This document shows, in pieces, positions 28,678 to 39,100 of a DNA stretch of 50,621 bases. Location: NCBI GenBank assembly GCA_938084765.1, contig CALKFO010000020.1:1-50621 (forward strand), read 5' to 3'. The notes under the pieces are model-generated. The model did not search any database. It worked only from the letters and a program-made list of their open reading frames with translations, and was not told where the DNA came from. The DNA is from Candidatus Bipolaricaulota bacterium (GTDB taxonomy: Bacteria; Bipolaricaulota; Bipolaricaulia; Bipolaricaulales; Bipolaricaulaceae). How positions within the stretch are numbered: position 1 is the stretch's first letter; each line of letters begins with the position of its first letter. The translations under genes and the position numbers were made by a program.

Positions 28678-29381
28678 AGCACAGCCGACGCTACCAAGGG
28701 CTTGTGGCCCTCGTGGAAAGGGAGCGGGTTTATCCCGTGCGGGAAGCCATTTCGCTTCTCAAGCGCACGGCCACCGCCAAGTTTCCGGAGACCGCGGAGG
28801 CCGCGTTCAAACTGGGCATCAACCCCACGCAGTTCCAAGTGCGCGGCACCTGCGTCCTGCCCCATGGGACGGGGAAGACCGTGCGGGTGTTGGTGTTCGC
28901 CAAGGGCGAGAAGATCCGGGAGGCGGAGGCCGCGGGCGCCGACTACGTGGGCGGCGAGGAACTCGCGGAGAGGATCCTGAAAGAGGGCTGGCTGGAGTTT
29001 GACCGGGTCGTCGCCACACCGGACATGATGCCCCTGGTGGGCAAGCTGGGGAAGATCCTGGGGCCGCGGGGCTTGATGCCCTCGCCCAAGACGGGCACGG
29101 TGACCATGGATGTGGCCGCGGTGGTCAAGGAGCTCAAAGCAGGGATGATCGAGTTCCGCGCGGACCGCTACGGCATCGTCCACGCTGTCTTCGGGAAGAC
29201 CACCTTCAGCGAGGACCAACTCTATGAGAACTTGTTGGCGTTGACCAAAGCGATTCTCGAGCGCAAGCCCGAGGGCGTGCGGGGCCGGTACGTACAGCGG
29301 GTGTCCATCTCCTCCACCATGGGGCCGGGGATCCGCGTGGACGAAAAGGAGCTCTTGGCCCTGGCCGCGCAGCTGCGGTGA
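28674..29381 (+). CDS. rplA: 50S ribosomal protein L1
   Basis: [52 protein letters not shown]. Confidence 0.98.
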   Translation: MKHSRRYQGLVALVERERVYPVREAISLLKRTATAKFPETAEAAFKLGINPTQFQVRGTCVLPHGTGKTVRVLVFAKGEKIREAEAAGADYVGGEELAERILKEGWLEFDRVVATPDMMPLVGKLGKILGPRGLMPSPKTGTVTMDVAAVVKELKAGMIEFRADRYGIVHAVFGKTTFSEDQLYENLLALTKAILERKPEGVRGRYVQRVSISSTMGPGIRVDEKELLALAAQLR

Positions 29382-29392
29382 AGGAGGGAGCC

Positions 29393-29920
29393 ATGGTCCG
29401 ACCGGAGAAGGCGCGTGCGGTGGAGGAGCTGCGGGAGAAGTTCGCCCGCTCCCGAACCGTGGTCATCCTGGGCTTTCAGGGGATACCCGGCGAGGAGATG
29501 ACGGCCCTGCGGCGGCTGGTGCGGTCGCGGGGGGTGGAGCTCAAGGTGGTGAAGAACACCCTGGCGCGACGGGCCGCCCAGGAGGCGGGCGTCGCCGAAC
29601 TTGCGCAGTTCTTGCGCGGCCCCAATTTGGTCCTCATCGGGCGGGATGACCCCACCGTCCCGTTCAAGGTGGCGGCGGAGGTCGTCCAGAAGTACCCGAA
29701 CTACTTCCAGGTGCGCGGCGGGGTTTTCGCCGGCGAGCTGGTCCCCGCTGCGGAGGTCCAGTGGTACGCCACCCTGCCCTCCCGGGAGGAGCTGTTGGCC
29801 CGCCTGTGCGGGGCCATGTTGGGCCCCGTGCAGGGCCTGGCGTTCGTCCTCTCCGGGCTTTTGCGCAAACTCGTGGTGGCGCTGGGGGAAGTCCAGAAAC
29901 TCAAGGAAAAAGAGGGGTGA
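29393..29920 (+). CDS. rplJ: 50S ribosomal protein L10
   Basis: MVRPEKARAVEELREKFARSRTVVILGFQGIPGEEMTALRRLVR; operon position. Confidence 0.95.
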   Translation: MVRPEKARAVEELREKFARSRTVVILGFQGIPGEEMTALRRLVRSRGVELKVVKNTLARRAAQEAGVAELAQFLRGPNLVLIGRDDPTVPFKVAAEVVQKYPNYFQVRGGVFAGELVPAAEVQWYATLPSREELLARLCGAMLGPVQGLAFVLSGLLRKLVVALGEVQKLKEKEG

Positions 29921-29923
29921 CCG

Positions 29924-30307
29924 ATGACGAAAGAGGAGATCATCCAGGCCATCGAGCAGATGACGGTGAAGGACTTGGCGGAGCTGGTGAAGGCTCTGGA
30001 GGAGCGCTTCGGGGTATCGGCGCAGGTGGCGGCGCCGGTGGCGGTGGCCGTGGCCCCCCAAGCGGGCGCTCCCGCTGCTACGGCCGCTCCGGAGAAGACC
30101 ACGTTTGACGTGGTCATCACCAACGCTGGCCAACAGAAGATCCAGCTCATCAAGGTGGTGAAGGACATCACCGGAAAGGGGCTCAAGGAGTGCAAGGATC
30201 TTGTGGACAACGTGCCGGCGGTGGTGAAGTCCGGCGTCTCCCGCGAGGAGGCCGAGGACCTCAAGAAGAAGCTGGAGGCTGCGGGAGCGGAGGTTCAGAT
30301 TAAGTGA
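29924..30307 (+). CDS. rplL: 50S ribosomal protein L7/L12
   Basis: [71 protein letters not shown]. Confidence 0.98.
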   Translation: MTKEEIIQAIEQMTVKDLAELVKALEERFGVSAQVAAPVAVAVAPQAGAPAATAAPEKTTFDVVITNAGQQKIQLIKVVKDITGKGLKECKDLVDNVPAVVKSGVSREEAEDLKKKLEAAGAEVQIK

Positions 30308-33300
30308 TGGTCACCAGGCGCTCGTACGGTCGGGTCATCCCTCGCCTGGAACCGCCGGACTTCATCGCGCATCAACTGCAGTCGTACGAGCGGTTCCTGC
30401 GGGAGGGCATCCCTCAGGTGTTTGCGGAGGTGAGCCCGATCCGCGCGCCGGGCCGGGAGGATCTGTACCTGGAGCTGGTGGATCCCGGCCTGGGCGAGCC
30501 CCGCTACGACGAGTGGGAATGTCGCGATCGGGACCTCACCTATGCTGCGCCCCTGCGGGCCACGGGGAGATTGTGGGTGGAGGGCAAGCTCCGCCAGGAG
30601 GCCGAGCTGTACCTGGCGGACATTCCCCTCATGACGCCGCGGGGCACCTTCATCATCAACGGCACGGAAAACGTCATCGTGAGCGAACTCGTGCGCTCAC
30701 CAGGCCTGTACATCACCCAGGATGAGCCCCACCTCTTCCGCGCCCACTTCCTCCCGGAACAGGGGGCGTGGCTGGAGATCGAGCTGGACACGCGGCGCTG
30801 GAGCCTCAAGGTTCGTCTGGATCGGCGCGCCACCGTCCCTGTCACCACGTATCTCCGCGCGCTGGGGATGGAGACCGCGGAGATCCTCAGTCGCTACAGC
30901 CAAGAGGTCTCCGTGGAAGCCCTGGATGAACTTCTCTCCCGCTGGAAGGCCGTGCTCCTGGCGGAGCCCGTCGCTGCCGGGGATGAGGTCTGGCAAGTGG
31001 GCGAGGAGCTGACTCCCGAGCGCGTGAAGATCTTGAATCGCTTGGGCCGGGCCGCGGTGCGCGTGGCTCACCCGGCCATCGCCCGGTCTCTTCTCGAGGA
31101 GAAGGTCGCCTCGCGGGAGGAGGCCATCCGCCTCATCTACTCCAAGTTCCGTTCGGGCGAGCGGGTGCCCCTCTCGCAGGCCGAGGAGTACCTCGCGCGG
31201 TTCTACTTCCGGCCCGACACCTACCACCTGACGCGGGTGGGTCGGTTCAAGATCAACCGAAAGCTTGGCCACGAGCGGGAGGAGACTTACCTCGTTCCCG
31301 AGGACATCTTTTCCGCTTTGGACCTTCTTTTGCGTGCACCGGACAGGCCGGAGCTCCTGGATGAGCCCGATCATCTGGCGAACAAGCGGGTGCGTCTGGC
31401 GGGCGAGCAAGCGCAAGCTGCCCTGCGTGAGGGGTTGGTGCGCATGGCCCGCGTGGCCGAGGACAAGCTCATCCACCTGGAGCTTGAGGAAAAAGATCTG
31501 ATACGCCGGATCGTGTCCACCCGCACCATTCAGGCCGTCATCAACGGCTTGTTCTATACTGGACGGCTCTCGCAATTCCTGGAGCAGACAAACCCGCTTT
31601 CGGAGCTCACCCACAAGCGCCGCCTTTCGGCCATCGGCAGCCCGGCCGCGCGGCGCGCCAAGGTGGAGATCCGCGACGTCCACCCCTCCCACTACGCCCG
31701 CATCTGCCCTATCGAAACTCCGGAAGGCCAGAACGTGGGGCTCATCACCTCCATGGCCGTATATGCCCGGGTCAACGAGTTCGGCTTCCTGGAGGCGCCC
31801 TACATCGTGGTGAAGAACGGCCGGCTCACCAAGGAGATTCGCTACCTCATGGCCGACGAGGAGGAGCGCTACAAGATCGCGCCGGCCACGGTCCAGGTGG
31901 ACAAGGACGGTCGGATCCTGGAGGAGCGGGTGTTGGTGCGCACCGGCCGCGAGGAGTTCCGGTACGTCCCTCCCGAGGAAGTGGACTTCGTGGAGGTGGC
32001 GCCCAACATGATCCTCGGGGTATCCGCTTCCCTCATCCCCTTCCTGGAGCACGACGATGCCAACCGCGCCCTCATGGGGGCCAACATGCAGCGGCAGGCC
32101 GTGGCCCTGCTGCGACCGCAGGCCCCCATCGTGGGCACAGGCATGGAGGCCAAAGCCGCGCGGGACTCCGGCGCCGTGGTGGTGGCCGAGGAAGACGGCA
32201 CCGTGGTGTACGTGGATGCCCAAAAGATCGTGGTCAAAGGAAAGAAGGGCGAGCGCACCTACCGCCTGCGCGTTTTCGAGCGCTCCAACCAGGATACCCT
32301 CATCCACCAGCGGCCTCTGGTGCGCAAGGGCGACAAGGTCAAAAAGGGCCAAGTCATCGCCGACTCCCAGTTCACCGAGGGCGGCGAACTCGCACTGGGT
32401 GCCAACCTTCTCGTGGCGTTCTTGCCCTTTGAAGGCTACAACTACGAGGACGCTATCGTGGTCTCCGAGCGCTTGGTGCGGGAAAACATCTTGGACTCCA
32501 TCCATATCCAGGAGTTCGAGGTGCGGGCCGAGGACACCAAGCTGGGCCCCGAGGAGATCACCGCGGACATCCCGAATTTGCCGCGCTCGGCCATTCGCAA
32601 TCTCGATGAACACGGCATCGTACGGGTGGGAACGGAGGTGCGCACCGGCGACATCCTTGTGGGCAAGATCACCCCCAAAGGGGAAAGCGAGCCCTCCCCG
32701 GAGGAGCGCATCTTCCTCTCCATCTTTGGGGAGCGCATGCGCAACTTCAAGAACACGTCGCTGCGCATGCCGCCCATCACGGGCACGGCCACGGTCATCC
32801 GGGTGAAGCGCCTGTCCCGTGCGGCCGGGGACGAGCTGGAAGCCGGGGTCAACGAGCTGGTGAAGGTGTATGTGGCCCAACGGCGACGGGTGGCGGTGGG
32901 GGATAAGCTCGCCGGCCGCCACGGAAACAAAGGTGTCATTGCGGCCATCCTCCCCGTGGAGGACATGCCCTTCCTGCCCGATGGCACCCCCGTGGACGTG
33001 GTGTTGAACCCCTTGGGTGTGCCCTCGCGCATGAACCTCGGGCAGATCTTCGAGACCAATCTGGGGTGGCTGGCGAGCCTGCGTGGAGAGAAGGTGGCAT
33101 CCCCGCCCTTCGATGGGGCCAAAGAGGAGGAGATCCTCAGCGAGCTTGCGGAGGAGCTCAAGAAGCGTGGGCTCTCCGATGGATCGCGAGCGGACGGCAA
33201 GGTCATCCTGCGGGATGGCCGCACGGGCGAGCCCTTCCAATCGCCGGTGACCGTGGGGGTCATGTATCTGCTTAAGCTGGAGCACATCGCCGCGGACAAG

Positions 33301-33627
33301 ATCCACGCCCGCTCCACTGGCCCGTACGCCCTCATCACCCAGCAGCCCTTGGGCGGCCGGGCTCATTTCGGCGGGCAGCGGCTGGGCGAAATGGAGGTCT
33401 GGGCCCTTGAGGCCTATGGGGCGGCTTCCCTCCTCCAGGAGATGCTCACCCTCAAGAGCGACGATGTGCGGGGTCGGGTGGCCCTGTACAAGGCCATCCT
33501 GCGCAACGAGGATTTCCCTCGGCCCGGCATCCCCGAGTCCTTCAAGGTGCTGTGGCAAGAGCTTCGATGCTTGGGCCTGTCCCTCCGGGCTTACGACAAA
33601 AGCGGCCGGGAGTTGGATATCCTCTGA
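30304..33627 (+). CDS. rpoB: RNA polymerase subunit beta
   Basis: [82 protein letters not shown]. Confidence 0.99.
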   Translation: MMVTRRSYGRVIPRLEPPDFIAHQLQSYERFLREGIPQVFAEVSPIRAPGREDLYLELVDPGLGEPRYDEWECRDRDLTYAAPLRATGRLWVEGKLRQEAELYLADIPLMTPRGTFIINGTENVIVSELVRSPGLYITQDEPHLFRAHFLPEQGAWLEIELDTRRWSLKVRLDRRATVPVTTYLRALGMETAEILSRYSQEVSVEALDELLSRWKAVLLAEPVAAGDEVWQVGEELTPERVKILNRLGRAAVRVAHPAIARSLLEEKVASREEAIRLIYSKFRSGERVPLSQAEEYLARFYFRPDTYHLTRVGRFKINRKLGHEREETYLVPEDIFSALDLLLRAPDRPELLDEPDHLANKRVRLAGEQAQAALREGLVRMARVAEDKLIHLELEEKDLIRRIVSTRTIQAVINGLFYTGRLSQFLEQTNPLSELTHKRRLSAIGSPAARRAKVEIRDVHPSHYARICPIETPEGQNVGLITSMAVYARVNEFGFLEAPYIVVKNGRLTKEIRYLMADEEERYKIAPATVQVDKDGRILEERVLVRTGREEFRYVPPEEVDFVEVAPNMILGVSASLIPFLEHDDANRALMGANMQRQAVALLRPQAPIVGTGMEAKAARDSGAVVVAEEDGTVVYVDAQKIVVKGKKGERTYRLRVFERSNQDTLIHQRPLVRKGDKVKKGQVIADSQFTEGGELALGANLLVAFLPFEGYNYEDAIVVSERLVRENILDSIHIQEFEVRAEDTKLGPEEITADIPNLPRSAIRNLDEHGIVRVGTEVRTGDILVGKITPKGESEPSPEERIFLSIFGERMRNFKNTSLRMPPITGTATVIRVKRLSRAAGDELEAGVNELVKVYVAQRRRVAVGDKLAGRHGNKGVIAAILPVEDMPFLPDGTPVDVVLNPLGVPSRMNLGQIFETNLGWLASLRGEKVASPPFDGAKEEEILSELAEELKKRGLSDGSRADGKVILRDGRTGEPFQSPVTVGVMYLLKLEHIAADKIHARSTGPYALITQQPLGGRAHFGGQRLGEMEVWALEAYGAASLLQEMLTLKSDDVRGRVALYKAILRNEDFPRPGIPESFKVLWQELRCLGLSLRAYDKSGRELDIL

Positions 33628-33629
33628 GT

Positions 33630-34046
33630 ATGGAGGAGCGAGCTGCGGGGTTGATCCTGTTTCGGGAGAACCACGGGCGGCGGGAATACCTGGTCATTAA
33701 AAATCGGCGCGGCGGGCACTGGGGTTTTCCCAAGGGCCACGTGGAGCCTGGTGAAGACGATTTTCAAGCTGCCCTGCGGGAGGCCGCCGAGGAGGTGCGC
33801 ATCAGCCGGATCAAGCTCGTCCCACAATTCCGCACCGTGGTGCGTTATTCCTTTCCCCGCCAAAACCACATGGTGAACAAAGAGGTGGTGCTGTTCCTGG
33901 CGTGCACGGACGAAGAGGGCCAACCGTACCGGGAAGAGGTGGATGACATGCTCTGGCTTCCCTTTTCCGAGGCCCTTCAACGCATTACCTACCCTGAGCA
34001 GCGCGAAGCCTTACGAAAAGCGGAGGAATGGCTCAACGCCGGGTAA
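33630..34046 (+). CDS. NUDIX hydrolase
   Basis: GHWGFPKGHVEPGEDDFQAALREAAEEV Nudix box; starts 2 nt after the rpoB stop. Confidence 0.93.
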   Translation: MEERAAGLILFRENHGRREYLVIKNRRGGHWGFPKGHVEPGEDDFQAALREAAEEVRISRIKLVPQFRTVVRYSFPRQNHMVNKEVVLFLACTDEEGQPYREEVDDMLWLPFSEALQRITYPEQREALRKAEEWLNAG

Positions 34047-34058
34047 TCCGGCCTGGTT

Positions 34059-35354
34059 ATGAACAGCGCGGCCATCGCTTCGTTGGGCGTGTTTGTGTTG
34101 ACGTACGCCGTGATCCTTTCTGGCCGCTTTTCCCAAACGTTGGGCGCCTTGGTGGGCGCCGTGGCCATGGTGCTGGTGGGCGTGGCCTTTGGGTTTTACA
34201 GCCCCCAGGAAGTGGCCGGGGTCATCGATGTGGACACCATTTGGCTCCTCGCCGGGATGATGATCATCGTGGGACTTCTACAGCGCACCGGTTTCTTTCA
34301 ATTCGCGGCCATCAAGGCAGCCAAGTGGTCCAGGGGAAACTCCTTGGCCCTGTTTTTGGTTTTGTCCGTAGCCAGCGCTGTGCTCTCCATGTTTCTGGAT
34401 AACCTCACCACCATGCTCACCTTTGTTCCGGTCACGTTCTCCATCGCGGAAACGCTAGGGATTTCCGCCGTTCCTCTCCTGCTGGGGGAGGTTATTGCGG
34501 CTGATCTCGGTGGGGTGTTCACCCTCATCGGTGATCCCCCCAACGTGATCATCGGTTCCGCCGCGCGCTTCACCTTCAACGACTTTCTCACCCATGCCGC
34601 GCCCGTGGCCTTTGTGGTCTTGGCCTGCACCCTTGTTTTCCTGTTTTTTTCTTACCGAAAACAATTGCGGTCCCAGATCATCCCGAAAGAGATCCTGCAG
34701 CAGCTGGATGAACGCCGGGTTTTGACGAACCGAACGGCCATGGTTCAGCTTCTCGCGGTGTTCGCCGGCGTGATCCTGCTCTTCGTGGTCCACGGATGGC
34801 TCCACTTAACCCCAGGCCTGGCGGCGCTGTCCGGCGCGGCTCTGGCCATGACCATCCTCCGCCCCAAGGCGGAGGTGGTGCTGGAGAGCATCGAGTGGGA
34901 ACTTTTGATCTTTTTGCTCTCCTTATTCGTCGTGGTGGGCGGGCTCAATCGCAGCGGTGCCCTGCCCTACCTGGCGCGGAGGCTCAGCCTCTGGGGGAAG
35001 GGATCTGTTCCCCTTCTGGCTTTGCTTTTCTTCTGGGGGGCGGGGATCCTCTCCCTTTTCACCAGCGCAGTTCCCGCCACGGTCGTCTTTGTGCCCTTGG
35101 TCCATGAGCTGGGTGCCATGGGCGTTCCGGTTCATCCCCTGTGGTGGGCTTTAGTCCTGGGGATCGGATTTGCTGGCCCGGCCACGCCCTTCGCCACCGC
35201 GGCCAATATCGCCGTGTTCAACCTCTCCCAACACGGCCCTGAGCCCCTGAACTACCGAACCTGGGTGAGCCGAGGGCTCCCCACCTATCTCATCGCTGGT
35301 GGGGTGGGAAGCTTGCTCCTTTGGCTGGCGATTCGGATGGGTTGGTACCTCTGA
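34059..35354 (+). CDS. ArsB/NhaD (IT superfamily) transporter
   Basis: Multi-TM; MFLDNLTTMLTFVPVTFSIAETLG, EVIAADLGGVFTLIGDPPNVIIGSAA. Confidence 0.9.
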   Translation: MNSAAIASLGVFVLTYAVILSGRFSQTLGALVGAVAMVLVGVAFGFYSPQEVAGVIDVDTIWLLAGMMIIVGLLQRTGFFQFAAIKAAKWSRGNSLALFLVLSVASAVLSMFLDNLTTMLTFVPVTFSIAETLGISAVPLLLGEVIAADLGGVFTLIGDPPNVIIGSAARFTFNDFLTHAAPVAFVVLACTLVFLFFSYRKQLRSQIIPKEILQQLDERRVLTNRTAMVQLLAVFAGVILLFVVHGWLHLTPGLAALSGAALAMTILRPKAEVVLESIEWELLIFLLSLFVVVGGLNRSGALPYLARRLSLWGKGSVPLLALLFFWGAGILSLFTSAVPATVVFVPLVHELGAMGVPVHPLWWALVLGIGFAGPATPFATAANIAVFNLSQHGPEPLNYRTWVSRGLPTYLIAGGVGSLLLWLAIRMGWYL

Positions 35355-35366
35355 AGGGGGAGGGCG

Positions 35367-36254
35367 ATGAGCCTGGTGAGCGAGGTCTTGCCTGGGCTCT
35401 TCCTGGTGGACATTGACCATTTTGGCGAGCCGGGGCTAGGTGGGGCTTACATTTTCGTCGTAGATAACGAGGTGGCCCTGATCGATAGCGGCACCTCCCG
35501 CGCCAAGGACCGCATCCGGCAGGCTCTGGCGGATTTGGGTTTGTCCCCGGAGCGCGTGCGTTGGATCTTTCTCACCCACGTCCACCTGGATCACGCTGGT
35601 GGAGCGGGGGTGTTGCTCCCGGAGCTTCCCAACGCTACGGTGGTCGTTCATCCTCGGGGCGCCAAACATTTGGTGGACCCAAGTAAGCTGGTGGCCTCCA
35701 CCCAAAGTGCGACCGGACCGCGGTTCCGGTTTTACGGGGAGGCCAAGCCCATCCCCGAAAGCCGCGTGCATGCCGCCCAAGACGGTGAAACCTTTGCCCT
35801 TGGGGGCTTGCGCATCCAGGCTTTGGATGCCCCTGGCCACGCGCCTCATCACCTGTGTTTCTTTGTCCCCGAACAGGGCCTTCTCTTCACCGGCGACGCC
35901 GCAGGCCTTTACCTGAAGGGGCAGCTTCTTCCCACCACCGTGCCGCCGAATTTCGATCTGGAAGCGTGGTTGGCGACCCTGACGAAGCTCGAGGCGCTGG
36001 CGCCCAACCGGCTGGCCTTCACCCATTTTGGCCTGGGCGGACCTGAGCTTCTGAGCGAATACCGCAAGCTCCTCCTCGCCTGGGTGGAAAAGGTGCGGCC
36101 TTATAAAGATATGCCGGAGGAGGAGGCGGTGGCAGCGGTCTTGAAGCGGATCGAGGCTGAGGGCTGGCCCATGGGGCCCGGGGTCTCCGGCGATTGGTCC
36201 ATGTCGGTGCGCGGCGTCCTTCAGTACCTGCGGCGCAAGGAGGCCGTGGGTTGA
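35367..36254 (+). CDS. MBL-fold metallohydrolase
   Basis: IFLTHVHLDHAGGAGVL, APGHAPHHLCF, LLFTGDAAGL. Confidence 0.92.
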   Translation: MSLVSEVLPGLFLVDIDHFGEPGLGGAYIFVVDNEVALIDSGTSRAKDRIRQALADLGLSPERVRWIFLTHVHLDHAGGAGVLLPELPNATVVVHPRGAKHLVDPSKLVASTQSATGPRFRFYGEAKPIPESRVHAAQDGETFALGGLRIQALDAPGHAPHHLCFFVPEQGLLFTGDAAGLYLKGQLLPTTVPPNFDLEAWLATLTKLEALAPNRLAFTHFGLGGPELLSEYRKLLLAWVEKVRPYKDMPEEEAVAAVLKRIEAEGWPMGPGVSGDWSMSVRGVLQYLRRKEAVG

Positions 36255-38134
36255 TCGCTTCCGTGCTCCTCCCCGTCCCCGGGACCTCCGGTTTTGATTA
36301 CCGCGTTCCTCCAGGAATCGTGGTCAAGCCCGGCGATTGGGTTGAAGTTCCCTTCCGCAAACGCTCGCTTTTGGGGATCGTTTGGGAACTAAGGGAGGCA
36401 TCGGACTATCCCGGTGAGCTGCAAGATATTCGGCGTGGGCTAGGGCATGCTCTTCCGGCACACCTGTTTCCGCTCCTTTCCCACCTGAGCCAGGAAGCCT
36501 GCACGGCCTTAGGGATGACCATTGCCCATGTGGTTCCCAAACCCGTCGGTATGCGCGCCAGGGCGCCGCGGCTGCCGTTCGCCTATGCCGAACCGGAAAA
36601 GAAAATCGAGCTGACCGATGAACAGAAAGGTGCCGTGGCGGCCATCGTCGAGGGAATGGGGCAGGGCAGGAAATTCCTCCTTTTCAGTCCACCGGCGGCT
36701 GGGAAAACGGAGGTCTTCCTTGCTTGCGCGCGCCAAGCTCAAGATGCGGGATTGACCTCCCTTCTTTTGGAGCCGGAGATCTCCCTTCTTCCTCAGCTTT
36801 GGGCGCGGGCGAGGAGGGCCTTGGGGGAAGCCCCTGCGGTGTATCACGGCGAACTTCCCGCAAGTACCCGCTGGCAGATCTGGCAGGACAGCCTACATGG
36901 GCGCGTTTCCGCGGTGGTGGGCACGCGTTCCGCCGTCTTTCTCCCTCTCCCTCGATTGGGACTCATCGTCCTCGATGAGGAAGGCGAGCCCGCCTACAAG
37001 GAGGAGATGGCCCCGCATTACCACGCGCGGGACGTGGCGGAAGCCCGAGCGGAGCGCGAAAACGTCACAGCGGTCCTGAGTTCCGCTGCACCCTCGGTGG
37101 AGACCTTCTACCGCGCGGAACGCGGGGAGATCGAGCTTGTCCAGCTGACCCGGCGTGTGGCCGGCCACCTGCCTGAGGTGCGCGCCGTCCCCAAAGGGGA
37201 AGAGGTGATTGGTCCGGAACTGCAACAGGCTATGACTCGTCATCTCCTTCGGGGCGGACAAGTCCTTCTGTTTCTGAACCGCCTGGGCTACTTCACCGGG
37301 GCTTCGTGCCGGCGGTGCGGGGAGATCCTGCGCTGCCCAGGGTGCGAAGTCCCGCTGGTATTCCACCTGGTCGAGAAGGTTTTCCGCTGCCATGCTTGTG
37401 GGCAGGAGTTTTCCGACCCCGCTTGTGGCAAGTGCGGCGGCACACGCCTTCGCCTGTTTGGTGCCGGCACCGAGAGGGTCGAGCACGAGGTCCGGCGACT
37501 GTTTCCAGGAACAGTGGTCGCACGGCTGGACCAGGAGACCGCGAAGGATCGCGATCGCATCCTTGCGGATTTCGCGGCGGGAAAGATCCAGGTTCTGGTG
37601 GGCGCACAGATGGTGGGGAAAGGTCTAGATTTTCCCAAGGTGACCCTTGTGGGCATTGTGGACGCGGATCAACTCCTGGCTGCGCCGACTTTTTACGCCG
37701 CGGAGCGTGCATTTCAGCTCGTCCTTTCCGCCATCGGCCGAGCGGGACGGGGACCTTGGCCCGGTGAGGTCGTGGTCCAAACAAACATGCCGGAGTTCTA
37801 CCCCCTGGCTTCCGCTCTCCGCGGGGATTACCACAGCTTTTACCGTGAGGAACTTAACTTTCGCCGCATGTGTCGCTATCCCCCGTTCTGCAGGATGGTG
37901 CGGGTCCTAGTGCGGGGAAAACAGGCCGAGTCCCAAGCGGAGAAGATCGCCACAGCTTTGGCCGAGAAGGGATTGGAGGTGCTGGGCCCAGCACGGCTCC
38001 ACCCGCTGCGGAATGAGCCGCGGTTTCAGCTTCTGGTGCGCGGCGGAAAAGACGTGGCCCAGTTGGTGAGCCAGGCTTTGCCTAAGGTTCCGCCGAGCGT
38101 GCGGGTTGAGCCGGATCCTCTGTGGCTCGGTTAA
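36251..38134 (+). CDS. priA: Primosomal protein PriA-like helicase with altered ATPase motifs (TTG start)
   Basis: Eight-Cys zinc region CRRCGEILRCPGC...CHACGQEFSDPACGKCGG; GTERVEHEVRRLFP, GAQMVGKGLDFPKVTLVGIVDAD, AIGRAGRG. Confidence 0.93.
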   Translation: MIASVLLPVPGTSGFDYRVPPGIVVKPGDWVEVPFRKRSLLGIVWELREASDYPGELQDIRRGLGHALPAHLFPLLSHLSQEACTALGMTIAHVVPKPVGMRARAPRLPFAYAEPEKKIELTDEQKGAVAAIVEGMGQGRKFLLFSPPAAGKTEVFLACARQAQDAGLTSLLLEPEISLLPQLWARARRALGEAPAVYHGELPASTRWQIWQDSLHGRVSAVVGTRSAVFLPLPRLGLIVLDEEGEPAYKEEMAPHYHARDVAEARAERENVTAVLSSAAPSVETFYRAERGEIELVQLTRRVAGHLPEVRAVPKGEEVIGPELQQAMTRHLLRGGQVLLFLNRLGYFTGASCRRCGEILRCPGCEVPLVFHLVEKVFRCHACGQEFSDPACGKCGGTRLRLFGAGTERVEHEVRRLFPGTVVARLDQETAKDRDRILADFAAGKIQVLVGAQMVGKGLDFPKVTLVGIVDADQLLAAPTFYAAERAFQLVLSAIGRAGRGPWPGEVVVQTNMPEFYPLASALRGDYHSFYREELNFRRMCRYPPFCRMVRVLVRGKQAESQAEKIATALAEKGLEVLGPARLHPLRNEPRFQLLVRGGKDVAQLVSQALPKVPPSVRVEPDPLWLG

Positions 38135-38640
38135 TACAAGGGCCAAAAGCCTCGCTCATGCCAAATCCGCCGGCGTAGTTCCTCATCCAAGGCGGCGAGC
38201 AGCTCAAGGTGCGTTTGTTCCCACCGGGCCAGGGAGGTGTACAGGTTTGCCAGTTCTGGGGGAGCTTCCTTGGCTTTTTCGGTGTAGAACCTCACGGCTC
38301 GCTCTTCCAAGGCCATCCCCGCGTAGATGGCCGCGGCCTCGAACTCCGCAGCCTCGATCTCTTTTTTCACGGCCTCGGTGAGTACCTCCGCGGAGAAGTC
38401 CATTTGCTCTGAGCCTGGTATTTTCACTTGTCCCGTGCGCATTAACTCGCTGAGGACTTTGGCCAAGTACTCCTTGTGGCGCGCCTCCTCTTTGGCAAGG
38501 ATGGTGAAGATCTCCTGAACCCCCGGTGCTTGGGCCGAACGAGCGGCGTGCTCGTAAAAGGCACGGCCACGCTCTTCAAGGAGAATCGCCCCCTTCAGGA
38601 CATCCTCGTGGGTCTCCAAGTTCCCCCCTTTCTCCTTCAT
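38131..38640 (-). CDS. Rubrerythrin/ferritin-like diiron protein
   Basis: GAILLEERGRAFYEHAA, LAKEEARHKEYL, MALEERAVRFYTEKA, WEQTHLELL: paired ExxH motifs. Confidence 0.8.
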   Translation of the reverse strand: MKEKGGNLETHEDVLKGAILLEERGRAFYEHAARSAQAPGVQEIFTILAKEEARHKEYLAKVLSELMRTGQVKIPGSEQMDFSAEVLTEAVKKEIEAAEFEAAAIYAGMALEERAVRFYTEKAKEAPPELANLYTSLARWEQTHLELLAALDEELRRRIWHERGFWPLY

Positions 38641-39100
38641 TGTACGGCGAGGTTGCGTGTTCTTCGTGGGTGATGACCACCAACAGCTCCTGCCTTCGTC
38701 CCAAGGGAATGTGGCAGCGAAGCCGTCCATCTCGCGCTTCGCCGCATCCTATGACCTCGCCATCCAAGCATAACGCCACGTATCCCTGGGGGAGGTCGGG
38801 TTTGGGGAGGGCACGGCCCAAGAGGAGGGACCGGAGCTCGGGCCGGGAGACCTCCACCCGGCGAGCTCGGATCAGAGGTCCCAAGGCTTGAAGGCCAAAG
38901 CTTGTGGGCTTAAGGCCATGGGATTGGATACGGAACAGCCGAATCCCCAGAGCATGGACGCGCAGCCCTTCCGGCCAGTCCTCAGCGGTGGTGAGCCAAA
39001 TGGAATCCCCACGCAACACTAGATTACCCGGGGGTTCTTGCACCCCGAACGCCCGGAGCATATCGCGCGCTTCTTCAACCGGATCTTTGGAGGACGGCAA
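38576..39100 (-). CDS. Stand-alone RsmF-type C-terminal/PUA-like RNA-binding protein (COG3270-like)
   Basis: GIRLFRIQSHGLKPTSFGLQALGPLIRARRVEVSRPELRSLLLGRALP; overlaps the end of the upstream NOP/Sun methylase gene. Confidence 0.65.
   Translation of the reverse strand: MPSSKDPVEEARDMLRAFGVQEPPGNLVLRGDSIWLTTAEDWPEGLRVHALGIRLFRIQSHGLKPTSFGLQALGPLIRARRVEVSRPELRSLLLGRALPKPDLPQGYVALCLDGEVIGCGEARDGRLRCHIPLGRRQELLVVITHEEHATSPYNEGERGELGDPRGCPEGGDSP

Noticed and set aside
29382-29392. L10(L12)4-type autoregulatory leader upstream of rplJ
   Set aside because: Only 11 nt between rplA and rplJ, so no room for the canonical leader structure.
30697-33558. 953-aa - strand ORF antisense to rpoB
   Set aside because: Shadow ORF in high-GC coding sequence; low-complexity His/Gly/Leu-rich translation, rpoB is unambiguous.
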